From Apostichopus parvimensis (Eukaryota > Echinodermata > Holothuroidea > Aspidochirotida > Stichopodidae): 27,760 bases of DNA. Made by a program: the position numbers and the translations under genes. The notes under the pieces are model-generated. The model made no database searches, was not told the origin of the DNA, and worked only from the letters and a program-made list of their open reading frames with translations. Below, in pieces: positions 1-12,362 of this stretch. The stretch lies in NCBI GenBank assembly GCA_000934455.1, contig KN890278.1, forward strand, positions 28,619 to 56,378, written 5' to 3'. Positions within the stretch are counted from its first letter, which is position 1, and the number at the start of each line of letters is the position of its first letter.

Positions 1-3000
1 CTCCTTCCTATCTTGCCTCTGTCTTTTTTCTCTTCCCCTTTTTTGTGTGTGCGATATTTGACAAATTTTCAAGCATTTGACAAATTTAGCCAATTTGATA
101 CTTCCCATCTGGCAAAAGCAGCATAAATTTCTTTCTTTGCTAGAATGATATCATACCAGCATTGTTCTTGAATAGCTAATATATTTCCTATCATAATCTT
201 CATGTTGATTTAGCCTTGAAACTTAATAAATTTGGAATGTATGCTTAGCTACAGAGGTTTCATGTACTTTGGCATTTCATGAAAACGCAACTTTTCGTGG
301 AATTTGATTTTTTTCCCTCTGTGAACACGTAAGTTAATATTACAAATATTGTAGTATCACAAAGAGCAAGAAGTAACATATTTTCAGCTGTATTCACAAA
401 GTATCACCAAATTTGAATTTTTTTATCTTTGCCGTACAAAATGTGAGGGTGTGATCTTGACCTAAGGATGCAGGAAATTCAGAAAATACTTTTATAAAGC
501 AATTAACTTCAGCCACCAGAATGTGTCCCTTTAACGAGTCCACTTGTTCTTGGCAATGTCATTTGACCAAACACTTGTCATAAATACTAGTGTCATATCA
601 CACATTGTAAGGCCAAACAAACTGTTTACTATACATTACATACAGTATATAGCCAAGGACAAATATAGTTGGGATGGTCTGCAATGAAATCAACAGATTT
701 TGGTTGAGTCTATTAAACACCGGTTTAAACCAATAACAAGTTGGTCTGGTGTGCATAGTCTCCTTCAACATGGACTTAGAGATATTACAGGAGCAATATA
801 TCTGATAATTTGCATATTTTAATGGTTTCGGTAACATTTACCACGCATTCATTAAAGCTATGACATACTGTAGGCCTATCACACTAAATAGCAAGATGAG
901 ATCATATCCTTTTAAGTCTCTCTCCCCTTGTAAACAATTGATTGGGGGGCGGGGAGGGGCTGTCAGTTGCTTGCAACTCTACTATAGTCAGCCAAACACA
1001 AGGAATAATTTAATGTCCAAATTTTGTGGAGCAGGTTTGAAGGCTTCTAAAGTTTTATCTGTAACGATACCCACGTACAAAAACCTGCGCTACATCTTTA
1101 AACTTGCACAGCAATTTGACCATCTTGCATAGCACTCTGCTATGCGATGCCGGAGAAAATTATTCCCTGAAACCACCGTAGCTCATGATAAATACAGAGT
1201 AGAGCGATTATCATACGTCTCATTTCTATTACAAGATATCACAGACGTGTGCAACAGATTGCTGCAAAGGTCATTTTCAATTTCACAGTGCAGCACCTTT
1301 TGATCTGATTAGTCCAAAGAGTTTTAATTATGTTTCTGACTAAATGCATTAATCATGGTCGTTCCCCTCACGGTGATTGATTATTATCAAGTTCTGCTTT
1401 CAGCCGCAACATACCGGGTCATAGATCGACGATCGTGATTGGTCGATGACTCATCGTGATAACATCTGATTCATTATTACGGCAAAGTTGTAGTCCACCA
1501 ATGAAAACAACATTAACACTCTCTCCATCTACAGATTGTACTCGTAGCTGACAAAGCTACAGCACAATTACATTTCACTCTTTCATTAATAATACATCTT
1601 CTTTTCTTACAGTTTCCTTTGCTGATTTTTGGTCAATAAACTTTGGTTCAGAGTTTAAGGCTAACGTGTGGGACATTTACAGTACTGTGACAGACTCCGT
1701 AGTGACACTTGCCATGGTTTTGTCTTCATTCCAATCAGTATCATCTAGATGTCCTCATGTTTTTAATGAAATTAAAACATTCAGTTTCTGAAACAATGTC
1801 TTCATCTACAGTAACGTTTCAAATTCAGGCAGACATTTCATCATAATGAACTAACACTATTAATGGGAGGGAATAATGTATGCTTGAATATTGCACAAAT
1901 AAGCTTAATGTATAGTGGTTGATTCAAAAAAGGCAATAAAAGAGGGTTGCTATGATCGTCTGGAGAGAAAAGATCACTGGTGGATTAAAATAATACTAAT
2001 TATGTGAAACTCGTAGAGTAACAGCAATTGCTTGCCAAGATTAGCTTGATATACATTTTGCATTGACTGGTCTAATCATATCAAATCAGGGTTTGCCTAT
2101 ATAGGTACCAAGATATCGATTATGTACAATACATTCCTTTATATCAAATGTTAATATTATTGTTCCTAAATATTAGCAAGATGAAACTTGCCAAAATTTA
2201 CATAAAATTTGCTAAAAATATTCAAAAAAATACTTTACTATTCACAGACACTTAAAAGTGGTGAAACTGACAATTTAACCTCAAAATCAATAAGGATAGA
2301 GGTTATGAGGAAGGGTGAAATGTGCTTGTCCCAAGTTTAGCTATTAAGGTGACCAGTTTTCTAAGTACTGTAACGTTTGTTCTAGCATATTTGACAATAA
2401 CATATTTCACTTCAAGCAGTAGTTAGCATTTTAATTGCTAGTCTGCAGCACAGTGTTTCCAAACATACTGAGTGCTACGGTGGAGTGGATAAATGCGGAG
2501 GCACTGGACGCAATGAAATACCCATTTTTCCAATCTGCAATAAAGTCTTCCAAATTGTAAAAAATTCCAAAATGTGTTAAAAACCTGTACATTGGATATA
2601 GCCTCCCAACAGGAACTCTTTATAAGTAATAAGCCATTCAACCTCCCACCTGCATATATGTAGCTGATAAGCATCCTAAAATAACTGCCTGGATAGGCCG
2701 ATATTATTCAATATTTAGAGAACATACAGTACTACTGATCAACTAGCTATGTTTTGACCATTTTCCACTTCGTAGAAACGACTAAAAACTTCAAGCATTG
2801 AATCCATCATTCGTGACATGTTCATCGACAAGGTGCTTTGGTAATTAACCTTACAGAAATCCAAACAAGCAAATCATAAATATAAGACAAACTCTCCTGA
2901 TTATTTGACGGTAAAATTGAATAGTAAAGCTAACGAGATATGAAATTTTTTAAATTTGATTAGTGAGTTGACAGAGGGAGACCTTGACAAGATTGCATTT

Positions 3001-3830
3001 ATCCATTTTCTGATTTTCAAGAATCACCATTGGTCACTTAGATGTAATATTAGTTAGTTTCATTATATTTCATATCTGTCATAATTTAATTTCTCTCGGA
3101 AGCTGGATCTTGCGGAAGCTACATTGTAACAATAGGTGATCACACCAACATATTTGTAACACATATATGTACAGTAATTGCGTATAAAATATACTCGCTC
3201 ATTGTAACCATGGGAGATCCATGTGGTTACAAACAACATGGTTGCTGCTACTTACAATTTGTTAGAAACTCTTTAGTTCAATGCAGCAAGCTTTTGTGTC
3301 CCCAGAAAATTAAAATAATGTTTTATTTCTCGGCGTATTCAAGAAATTGAATGATGATGAGTGAATTTTAAATGGCGGACTAATAAATAACAAGAGCATA
3401 TATATGCAAATTAGGGTAGCCTGTAGCCTGCATGGTTCATATTGTTGTTGGTACATGGTAGGGTGGGGTAGGGCAGGATGGGGGTGTCCTCTATCTTCAT
3501 AATGCGAACATCTGTTCTCTCTTCATCATTTTTGCCCCTACTTTTCCATAGACTATATAAGGCAATTTTTCTCTACTTCCAAATTTTTTGGCAACACTCC
3601 AAAATATTCTTAGACAATGAAAAGGGATGAATGGCATTATCCATTTATTGCTTTCATTAACTTAATTATGATTAGATATAAGTTTGATCAACCGCAACTT
3701 TCTGTTAATTTTATAAAACAATGGTGGATTTTGTAGCATAGTGGGAGACTATAGCAAAGCAACTGCAGGGGTACGCTGAGTGCGTACATCACCTACAGTA
3801 GATGATATTGTACCAGCAGGTATTAAATAA
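1..3830. other. No gene recognised (intron or intergenic)
   Basis: AT-rich single-copy-looking DNA. It starts with a pyrimidine-rich tract (1-50). A G-rich run lies at 943-959. At 1420-1465 ATCG(T/A) strings repeat around a TGACTCA (AP-1-like) site. An acceptor-like tract (ttcttttcttacag, to 1611) opens an 80-codon stop-free frame to 1790 that resembles nothing I know. Scattered TACAGTA/TACTGTA 7-mers. Confidence 0.6.
3461..3484 (+). other. G-quadruplex-prone tract
   Basis: Four runs of at least three G with loops of 1, 2 and 6 bases (gggtggggtagggcaggatg, ending in GGGGG), meeting the usual G4 pattern. Confidence 0.6.
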
Positions 3831-3925
3831 AACACTTCCCAGGGAAGATAACAAGGCTGTAAACTTATCAAACAGCCAATCCTGCCTTCTGTTCAAAATT
3901 GTTGTTATCTTCATGAGGGAAAGTT
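3831..3925. repeat. Nested hairpin (inverted repeat)
   Basis: The outer arms, 3831-3854 (aacacttccc..gaagataacaa) and 3902-3925 (ttgttatcttc..gggaaagtt), pair over about 20 positions. Inside the loop, GGCTGT at 3855 pairs with ACAGCC. The dyad accounts for the small ORFs on both strands here. It could be a decayed MITE. Confidence 0.6.
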
Positions 3926-4271
3926 CACTGGGACGGCTAATTCCTCGGTTACCATGGTTACTCTGTGATGTCATTATTGGGCTGTATGATCAAGGTGAAA
4001 GCATGGGTATCTTTATACATTGTGATATGTGGGTCAAGAACAAAGACCTCGATACGCATATAATGGGATTATCCAATGAAGGTTCGTTAGCACACGTTCA
4101 AAGAACTTATCAATGCAAAATTCCTATAGTGGATGACATACATAAAACAGGCTGTCAAGATTTTACTATTTCCTAATTTCCACAAAGAATGTTAAACCAA
4201 GCGCGATTGCAATGGATGAGAATGTAATGCTTAGTGACGGTAGAATTGGACGGTAGAGGGCAGTCACCTTA

Positions 4272-4294
4272 GGGAGGGTCATTTGGGAGGGGGG
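4272..4294 (+). other. G-quadruplex-prone tract
   Basis: Runs GGG A GGG TCATTTG-type loop GGG A GGGGGG; loops of 1, about 6-7 and 1. Confidence 0.55.
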
Positions 4295-4346
4295 CATATT
4301 GTAAGAATCATAAATCAGTTAGATCAGCTTGATGGGAGTACTTATT

Positions 4347-4449
4347 CATGTATGTATGTAATATGTACATTCGCGTGTATGTATGTACATGTATGGGTGT
4401 ATGCGTGTATGCGTGTCTGTATGTGTGTATGTATGTTTGCGTGTATGTA
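4347..4449. repeat. TG/TATG microsatellite
   Basis: Impure tandem run of TGTA, TATG and TGCG steps (catgtatgtatgtaatatgt and onward). Ordinary slippage-type repeat. Confidence 0.9.
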
Positions 4450-4881
4450 AAGGAGACAGGTAAGAGAGTACTGAAGTAAATTCATTGTTACATTGGGTCA
4501 GCTAATTTTAACAAAGGTTGGTAACTATTGTACATGAGAACACAAATCAATTAACTGCAAGCTTTTAACGCAGGATTTTCATGTAATCTTTTACCAAAGT
4601 AAATTAGTTGAGCTGTATACTGCCATTTTGTCATAAAATTACACACTTACAGCTATATATAGGGTTACAGAGAATGTTAAATCACAATGTGTAGTCTCCT
4701 CTCCTAACTACACCTTGAAATTCAGGAACAAGGAAAAAAATTAATACACATGGAAGTCTGTAACAAATGTGTGCATATGCTGCTGTGTGTCTGCTTAATC
4801 AATCATCAGTGTGTATTATGGAAGGGTCTGTTTCCACGGTTATCCTAAATTTAAACCCTACCTCAATTCGCCTGAACATAC

Positions 4882-4896
4882 AGAGAGAGAGAGAGA
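4882..4896. repeat. Short GA microsatellite
   Basis: Seven GA steps in a row, followed about 60 bp on by an A-rich AAAAAAGAAAAAG stretch. Confidence 0.85.
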
Positions 4897-5897
4897 CTCA
4901 GAATAGGGGCAATGAATCAGCCTTACTGATGAATTTCACTCGGAGAAACCATAAAAAAAAAAGAAAAAGAGAAAAAAGGACTTTTTACTCCCCTCCCTTT
5001 CAAAATCGATTGGAGCTCCCAAATTACAGCAGACAGTGATTAATTCACTGACATTTCATGAAGAATGTTCGCGTCTAGGCAAAGATGTTGCCGAGAAAAT
5101 TGCACAAAACTCGACGGGAAATCAATTGCAGATGGAAATCACTTTCCACAAAGTAAAACTTCCTCCAGTCTGAGTGAATCTTGTCTTTACATATTGAGGA
5201 GAATATTTTCTTTCTTGAATGTTTAAAAGCAATTGTTGGGGGGAAGGTTGCTTCCATATTGGCTAATGTGACATTCATTCAATGAAATGGTTAAAATAGA
5301 AATAACCCCAAAAACGAACGCATTTTTATCTAGGTTTTGCCCTGAAGCAATTAAGTCGCAGAGCTGGGAGCACGCATGCATTTAGCACACAAAGGATGCA
5401 GTTGATGTGAAGTACCTTACGTGTGGCATACATGTTCAATACAGGCATACAGTACAATGGGAATGTGAGCAGGTTGTAGTCAATGAACAGAGGATGAACT
5501 GTCACTGTGGGAGGTCACTCTCCAAAGGTTAACAGGTCACGATAAAAATGATACAGCCAGAGTGCAGTAGTTATGAAGAGACAGGTATATTGACTACGCA
5601 AAACACATTTGAGCACCACCCTTGAGTTAACACATGACTATAAATAATGCACCTACAGCACAGTATGATGCGAGACCCTCATATTATGGGAAAAGAAAAC
5701 AAGTTTCTTTATTTTGTGACACAAATATAAACTACAGTAGGGCTGAGGACAAAATTCATCTTTACAGAAGATTTTACCCTCATCAGAGCGATGCAATGCT
5801 TCATGATGTACCTATAAGTCTGTGACATGAATGGAAAAATTATTATGATACTGCAAATAAAGATCAGAAAGTTTGATATCCACACTGTCAATCGGCT

Positions 5898-6099
5898 AAT
5901 TATGTTGAAATAATTCTATTACAAGAAAAGTCCCTCTAGATACAACCTTCCTAAATGACACATATATTTCATGTTAATTTTTTTGTGGGGGGGGGGGGTG
6001 GAGGCAAATTATGTTGAAATAATTCTATCACAAGAAAGGTCCCTCTAGATACAACCTTCCTAAATGACACATATATTTCATGTTTTCTTGGGGGGGGGG
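5898..6099. repeat. Two-copy 109-bp tandem duplication with poly-G ends
   Basis: A unit starting aattatgttgaaataattct at 5898 is repeated at 6007. The first 80 bases differ at only two or three positions. Each copy ends in a G run (12 G at 5987-5998, 9 G at 6090-6098). The near identity suggests a recent duplication. Short proline-rich ORFs on the minus strand here are translations of the G tracts. Confidence 0.9.
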
Positions 6100-6509
6100 C
6101 TATTTTTTTCTGCAGGCCGGGTAATAAGGATTTTGAAATCCTTGTAGGTCGCACAAAACACAGGCACCATGTAGACCAGAGGCCCAAGTTTGCCTACCCG
6201 TGCTGTAAACCTACAGAAATTTATACTGATTCCTGGTTGACAATTCTTTGTCATGACTAGAGAGCAACACATCTTCCTTAACCCAAGTGAGCCCGACAGA
6301 TGGACCTGCTTTACAATGGCCACAAGATGCATTGGACTAGCGAATCAAAGTGTACCAAACTTTGACGCAAGCAGTACACACATACTATTAAACCCCGAGT
6401 GCAAAAGGGGCATCCTTCAATTAAAAGATACACGTTCAAACTACTTTGTACATGTATGGAAAATTTCAAGGATACAGCACTTAAGAAGAATATGGCCAGG
6501 TCAAAATGT

Positions 6510-7010
6510 CTATTTGATATGTTATAGAGGAACATAATCTAAGCATTCTGGTGAAATTTGCATTAAATTCCTATGTACCGTTTTTGAGATATTGACAGTT
6601 GAAGTTGCCACCTTCCGTACCAAAAGTGAACTTGGAGCAAACAGGTGTGACGTCATAGTTGCACACTGATATATAATGCTTTGTTTTCCTTTCAAATTTA
6701 CGTCAAATTTATACTCCACAATTGGATGCATCCATAATGTGAAAGTACCATAGGTATTGGTATTTTATAAACTTCACATCCCCTTTAGACAAACGAGTAA
6801 CCCTATCCAATCCAAGGTCAAATCAATACACTGAAAAATAAAGAAAAACACAAAACATTATCTGTCAGTGTGCAACTATGACATCACACCTGTTTGCTTC
6901 AAGTTCACTTTTGGTAGAATACCAGATAACTTCAACTGTCAATATCTCAAAAACAGTACAAATTTCACTAGAGAATGCTTAGATTATGTTCCTCTTTAAC
7001 ATTTCAAAAA
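6510..7010. mobile_element. Long inverted repeat (hairpin element)
   Basis: The arm at 6510-6692 is repeated in reverse complement at 6840-7010. Shared blocks include gaggaacataatctaagcat, then ttttgagatattgacagttg, then ccaaaagtgaactt, then caaacaggtgtga, then catagttgcacactga. The loop is about 150 bp. The arms have diverged by substitutions and small indels, so the structure is not brand new. No transposase is visible. It could be a MITE with long TIRs or an inverted duplication. Confidence 0.85.
6648..6655. promoter_or_regulatory. Perfect CRE-type palindrome TGACGTCA
   Basis: Full 8-bp CREB/ATF consensus inside the left arm of the long inverted repeat. The right arm has the mutated form TGATGTCA on the matching strand (tgacatca on +). 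Binding is not shown by sequence alone. Confidence 0.35.
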
Positions 7011-7213
7011 GAAATGGACCATTCTTTTAATGCACAATTCATAATGGATGAAAATAGGTGAAACAGGCACTCTTCTGGTTTCAAAAATTCCACCAAGGAA
7101 AGTTAACAGTAAATCAAGCGTGATTCAGGTGGATCTTTGCTATAAAATTCCTGAAGGTCATCTGAATGGTAGAGATTCAGAAGGAAGAGGCCAGTGACAT
7201 AAGTGACCGTCAT

Positions 7214-7237
7214 GGGTGGGTGAGGCGGGGGGGAGGG
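7214..7237 (+). other. G-quadruplex-prone tract
   Basis: Runs GGG T GGG TGAGGC GGGGGGG A GGG; loops of 1, 6 and 1. Confidence 0.6.
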
Positions 7238-7652
7238 CAAGAATGGTACCAGTTTCTAGGGTAGGGTAGATCGGAGATAGGAGAAATGTTAAAGAGGAAT
7301 TGATCTTCAATGAAGTAAATCAAGCCGATCAGGAGAGCTCTATATTTCTTATAACTTTACTCTGTATCCAGATCTGATTTGCATCATACCTAAAAGACAC
7401 CATAATTTTGTTTAACAATGCAACAGTTAAATTCTCACTTTTAAAAACCTGGAATTGATTTTAGCATAAGAAAAAATCTTGAGGATATTAATATTGACCA
7501 CCATTTTGACAGTGAATTGATCGGCTTTATGTCTGGTACTTTGAAGTTTCTGCAGTTAAATCAGAATCTAGTGTCATTTTCATCTCATTAATATATTTAT
7601 GACCAGAAATCACCGGAAAAGTACGAACCTGTTAGAAAGAAGAATTCTAATA

Positions 7653-7668
7653 AACACACACACACACA
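7653..7668. repeat. Short CA microsatellite
   Basis: Eight AC steps (aacacacacacacacag). Confidence 0.85.
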
Positions 7669-8404
7669 GGCTTACCCACAAACAGGAAGGTCATGCATTT
7701 ATATGTATGTATATTGCTACATGTCATGATGTTTTTGGATTAATCCTAGCTTTCATCACGCAGGAGAAGTGAACTTCTAACTAAATGCTGACTATGGATC
7801 TGTGTCAATTAGTTTTAATTTCATCCAAGCAGAGATGGAGCTCAGGGCTGTTTTCTCGATTAACTAAAAGCAAAAAGCAAAAGTGAAGTCCGTCTGCATT
7901 TGAAATTACAGGTTATACAGATGATGCAGGGTTCAATTAAAGCAATTACTCTAAACTGTGCAGTTTAGCCATAAATTTCAAAGGTTAACAGTCTGAAGTT
8001 GATACAAATGAGAAGAGAGCAGGCGGATGAACAGAAAGCAACCATAGATGTCTTCTCATGACACAGTTTCATTAAAGGTCAGGAGTATAATAGTCTTGCT
8101 CCCAAAAGTATGCTAGAAAGTTGAATAATTATCACTAATTCTCAAACTTGATTTTCTCTCTGATCCTCCCCTTCGCAAAACCGGTAGCTACATAAAACAA
8201 AGGTACATGTAGTTCGTGACATAAAACAACGAAGCTAAGATAACGTAGATGCACAAAATCTGTAACTTGAAAACACTATTTCTTTGAAAACAACAACCGT
8301 ACCTCTGGGCACCTAGCCATCCCCCCCCCCCATTCCACGTCTTACGCATGATCACAGAGCAATTGCATCAATTACTTTGACACTGTCCATCAAAATCATA
8401 ATCA

Positions 8405-8929
8405 TCATGTTTCTTCATAGGATAGAACCTGTCGAAGCCCTCTACTACGCAAATTATAATGGTGATGTACAATTGTCATAGGTTTGATTTTAACATGTCG
8501 TATGCCAGCATCGACGAGTTCGACAGATGACAATCCTGACCATGAAATAATATTGTCGACTCATCGAAGACGAGGTCTGCCAGGGCCCCGACGAGTACCG
8601 GCAGGAAGACCACCAATCGCAGCACGTGCAAAGCCAGCCCTTGTTGCCGCATGTCCAAGCCACATGGTTTTCCTACGAATGATGTCATTGGATGAGAAAC
8701 ACCACCGACCGCCAATCATCTCATGCAGCCTTTCGTTTGAAACATGGTCTTGCCACCTGATGTTAAGCATCGCACGCCAGATTGACCTTCCCAGACTGTC
8801 ATACTTCTTCAAATCACCCGACTTCAAAGTCAGTGTGGGTGCACCGTATAAAACCCTAGATAGAATTAGGGCTTTAGCCAGTCTCACTTTCGTTTCGCTG
8901 CTAACACGTGGACTACTGTATGTAATCCC
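8405..8929 (-). pseudogene. 5'-truncated non-LTR retrotransposon, reverse-transcriptase C-terminal tail with internal stop
   Basis: On the minus strand one frame runs about 175 codons between stops, interrupted only by a TGA at 8563-8561. The protein shows the usual tail of a LINE polyprotein: SSETKVRLAKALILSRVLYG, then SLGRSIWRAMLNIRWQDHVS, then RRKTMWLGHAATRAGF, then GPGRPRLR. In relatives GRPRLR is followed by W (TGG), so the TGA is most simply a TGG-to-TGA change; the frame continues VDNIISWSGLSSVELV to a stop at 8407-8405. Past the stop the minus strand becomes TGATGATTATGATTTTGATG, a decayed TGA-type tail as in RTE-like and some CR1-like elements. No catalytic YxDD or endonuclease is present, so this is a dead fragment. 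An antisense 161-codon ORF over it is a shadow. Confidence 0.88.
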
Positions 8930-9466
8930 TTACACAATTATAATAATCCAGCTCATCCATCTCAAGTAGACTTTTAAGTACAATGGCAAAGGACACAAAA
9001 ACGTGGCACACGCCACAACACTGTGAAGGCCAGGCTACAATTTACCTGATAACATGACCAATCTGTACAGCATTTTTCAATGCCATGCTCCCCAAGTTTC
9101 TCCCTGACACAGTGCCACATTGCATGCACCATCAATCATTAATCCTACCGTTATTACCATGAACACAGATTAATTTTTCTTAGCCTACTACTAAATTTCG
9201 GAGAGAGAACTCCCCTACGGCATCTAGAACATCTACAGGATGGTTTTTAATTAGCCAAATGGCCTTAGATCACGACGATGGTAAGACAAGTGCTTGTTGC
9301 CTTATCTCTCTGCGATTTAACTCCAGACAAGAATCACAGACCCCACGTCCCTACGTTCATTCCAGAACTGAGCAAGCAGCCAGATGTGATGGGTTTGGCT
9401 AGTCATGATGCCGTCTAGCTCTGTTAAACAGTGGGGAACACGACAACATTGCAAAACTTACTGGTT
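8930..9466. other. No gene recognised
   Basis: No LINE homology was seen upstream of the RT remnant. A 47-codon minus-strand frame at about 9310-9460 is not interpretable. Confidence 0.5.
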
Positions 9467-9600
9467 TGGATATTTACGAGTGACGAGCTTACCTGTCACC
9501 TCACAACCTTAGCACCTCCTTCTACCGTGCCTAGAATGAACTAATAACCTTTTAAGGTTGTGAGGAGGCAGGTTAGCGAGGAACGAAGTAAATATTGCAA
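9467..9600. mobile_element. Palindromic MITE-like element
   Basis: The left arm (9467-9510: tggatatttacgag, then cttacctgtcacctcacaac) is the reverse complement, with a few changes, of the right arm (9552-9600: aaggttgtgaggaggcaggt, then agtaaatattgcaa), around a centre of about 41 bp. The same arm sequence occurs elsewhere in the window in both orientations, so it is a dispersed family. No coding capacity. Confidence 0.65.
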
Positions 9601-10543
9601 TACCCAGACGGCACTAATATTAAAATAGCTCTGTATGTTCATCTGGTCTGAAAACAGAAGTGTATCTTCATCAAACTTTCAGAGGTTAACGAATCCAACA
9701 AAAGATGGTTTGACTTCTTCATGACACACACACAGCCACACTCTGTACCTGCTTACTGGTTGAGTGCGTGAGGGGCTGTATTATAGATTAATATAACTAA
9801 GAATGGACATGAAATGGTGGATGAGACCAATCCATTTTGCAAATAAAACATTTGATAAATTCATCACAAATTTTTACAGCCTGTCAAATTCTGTGTTTTA
9901 AGTCCTGAAACGTCTTGACAGAATCTGTTCTTTAATACCAAATAAATATTTACATCTAGCCAAACATACCAAACTTTCATAGAAGAACATACATAGCCTA
10001 TATTTGGATTAAGAATCTGGACTAATGTTGTCATTTTCATTCATTCTTACAGCTAAATGCACCATTCTGCCAAACAAAAGAACAGAAATCATTTATACTG
10101 CTGTAATATTGAGTTAATCTTTGACTGTAAGTGAATCTGTTTTTAATTCCGAGACGTAACAAGCTCCACTACCTTCTTTCAAGATGGAAAGAGGGGGGAG
10201 AGCAAACCCCAAACAACAATGGTTTACAGTGTATTTACAAATGATAATATTTGAATGTGTCACTTGTACTTGGATTTACCTTAGCCTACAGTACAAACTG
10301 GTACAATTCTTGCACTGCACACCTACTGACCCACTTGCATACTTTCTGCCAAATGTACCATTCAGGAACCCTATGCGTGTGTTTATATTTAAATAGCCTG
10401 GATTTGCATCCAGTTATATCGCCACTTGGTTTAACATTCTTTAACATAGAAATGGCAATTAAAGTAAAATAATTGCACTTTACTAATAATCGCAGATAGC
10501 TTGCACAAGTATACAGCTGCAGGACGGAATCGACAAGATCTTT

Positions 10544-10560
10544 TGTTCGTTCGTTCGTTT
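10544..10560. repeat. Short GTTC microsatellite
   Basis: Four GTTC steps (gttcgttcgttcgttt) in a locally CpG-richer stretch (about 10510-10680). No ORF or promoter motif supports a gene start here. Confidence 0.8.
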
Positions 10561-11011
10561 TGACTCGTCTAGTTCCTCACCTCCAAACGACAACTGAAAG
10601 GTTACGGAAGCACCATTGGACTGAATACTGCGCAGCGATACATAGAGCATCGGGATTTAAAAATCACGAGCTGCTCATATTTTATGACATGCATGGCTGA
10701 CTTGTAGAGTGCAAGCACTTGGGGCAGTTTTGAAATATTTAGTACAGACCAATACCGTATAATTGTGCAAAAATGATATGTACCTAGACTCCCTATTCAG
10801 AACCTTGTGAATGCTAATACCAAAATGGAACTATTCTGGCAGTATGCTGCTGTACTTGGAGCTTGTAAGTTTCATGCGAGCCATCGTCAAATTGAAAAGG
10901 ATACCACATCGGGCACCTTAGTATAGAGACTTTAACATCACCTTAAACACCGGCAGATGTCTCGATTGGTACCGGAAGAGTGGATTTTAGCGAAAATATC
11001 CTAAATTACCA

Positions 11012-11058
11012 GGTTTGGATATTTACGAGCGACGATACTTACCCGTCTCCTCACAACC
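11012..11058. repeat. Single left arm of the palindromic element family
   Basis: The sequence ggtttggatatttacgagcg, then ttacccgtctcctcacaacc, matches the left arm of the element at 9467 almost base for base. A matching right arm was not seen nearby, so this is a solo or truncated copy. Confidence 0.65.
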
Positions 11059-12362
11059 GGTCAGTAAGGAAGCTAAGTAGATAACAAAGTCTACTCATTA
11101 AGATACAGCTCTCAGACAGTTTAGATGGTACAGCAGAATTAGAAGGGTCAGTGACCGGGGAAATTTGTTAATGGTCGGAAGCAGTGCTAAAACATTACCA
11201 GTTAATAGGCTAGGTAGATGGGAAAGTGCGATAGCAGAGTAGAGACAGGTGCCAGAGGAACTAATCCTGATGCGAACCCAGCAAGGCCATCTCTGTGCTT
11301 TCCTTCCTCATTGAACAAACCTACACCGTACAGACGCAACAGGATATTTATCAAAACAAACAAACCTGGTTATAGTGTTAATAGTGCCTCTATGATTGAT
11401 CCCAACCAATGTGTAAGTTACCTGCATTTAGCTGGGAATTACTTATATTGATGATTCTATTCAGCCTGGTATTTTCACAATTTGCTATGTACATGTGTTC
11501 GTGTTTTGTCAATTTTCACACTCAGTTTCACAAAGAACCTTTCAAGTTAAAGCCAGTCTTTAAAGGTCAACTACACACGACTTCAAGGTTTTAATACGTC
11601 AAATTTTGTAATAACTTCTTTTCTGGATGACGTATTCATTCTTCAAACTTCTATTCAGACACTGACGAGGAAGAATGGTACAAAGATCCAAAACAAAAGT
11701 AAAGGGGCAGAAGAATGGGAGATACCTACAGTATAAATAGATTCAAAACTAGCTGACCATTTTGGGGTGGTTTAAGCATATTTTGGATTAATACTTCTCC
11801 TCTTTAAAGTAATTCCAAGGTACCTCAGCAGAGTATTGTAACATGAAACCCTTCAACACCGATCTGCTGGTACTGTACCTGTGACAGGTTGTAAGCAATA
11901 GCAAACCGTAGGTATATAAAACGATATATGCAGCCACAGTCACAGTTGGGTTAACTTAGGTGTTCAAAAGCAAATTACTAACATTTCATACTTTGATATC
12001 CTAAATGTGTCGACAAAACAACAAAAGGTAGTCCAATTATAGCCTTGGTACATAATAAAATTAGGTCTAGTTTAGGTGTCATAGCAACAAAAAGTAACCT
12101 TATTTCTTATAAATTTATTAGCGAGATACTAAATGTGGTTTCCATGGAAGTCATGAAGTCAATAAAAGGAAAAAAATTCAATTTGGCAAAAATTAGGTCA
12201 TAGTTATCTCGATCCAATAACATGTTTTAAATATGTGTTAAGTTATACTTCCATCAGCTCAGTATCTATTTTATATTTACGTCGATGAGGTAACTATGAA
12301 TGACAAAATACCCTCAAATTCATCTTTCTATTGAAAATACATAAATAATAAATATCAGTGAA

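Larger units (their letters stand above)
3926..5897. other. No gene recognised
   Basis: Apart from the TG and GA microsatellites and one G4 tract, nothing recognisable. The 124-codon frame at 3802-4176 starts inside a hairpin repeat and shows no domain. Confidence 0.6.
7011..8404. other. No gene recognised
   Basis: Holds a G4 tract, a CA run and an 11-C run at 8321-8331. A short string at 7062 (ggtgaaacaggcactcttct) recurs in similar form at 23868, indicating another low-copy dispersed repeat. Confidence 0.55.
9601..12362. other. No gene recognised, apart from one solo repeat arm
   Basis: AT-rich, with a locally CpG-richer patch at 10510-10680. The 77-codon frame at 11218-11451 contains a donor-like GTAAGT at 11412 but no homology. 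A weak inverted similarity links 12198-12214 (aggtcatagttatctcg) and 12284-12305 (gaggtaactatgaatgac). Confidence 0.55.

Noticed and set aside
1420..1465. AP-1-like TGACTCA and repeated ATCG strings as a regulatory module
   Set aside because: A 7-bp match is expected by chance and nothing nearby supports a promoter.
1551..1790. Stop-free frame after an acceptor-like ttcttttcttacag
   Set aside because: The frame is open on both sides of the supposed acceptor and the protein resembles nothing I recognise; no supporting donor or partner exon.
3802..4176. 124-codon plus-strand ORF
   Set aside because: Starts in a hairpin repeat, has no recognisable domain or splice context, and a stop-free frame of this size is expected by chance somewhere in 27 kb.
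7191..7237. CAGTGACATAA followed by a G-rich tract as a second hAT-like end
   Set aside because: No matching inverted end or target duplication was found within a reasonable distance.
8484..8969. 161-codon plus-strand ORF, the longest in the window
   Set aside because: It is the antisense shadow of the LINE reverse-transcriptase remnant.
11218..11451. Candidate first exon with ATG and a GTAAGT at 11412
   Set aside because: No homology or signal peptide, and GTAAGT is common by chance in this AT-rich DNA.
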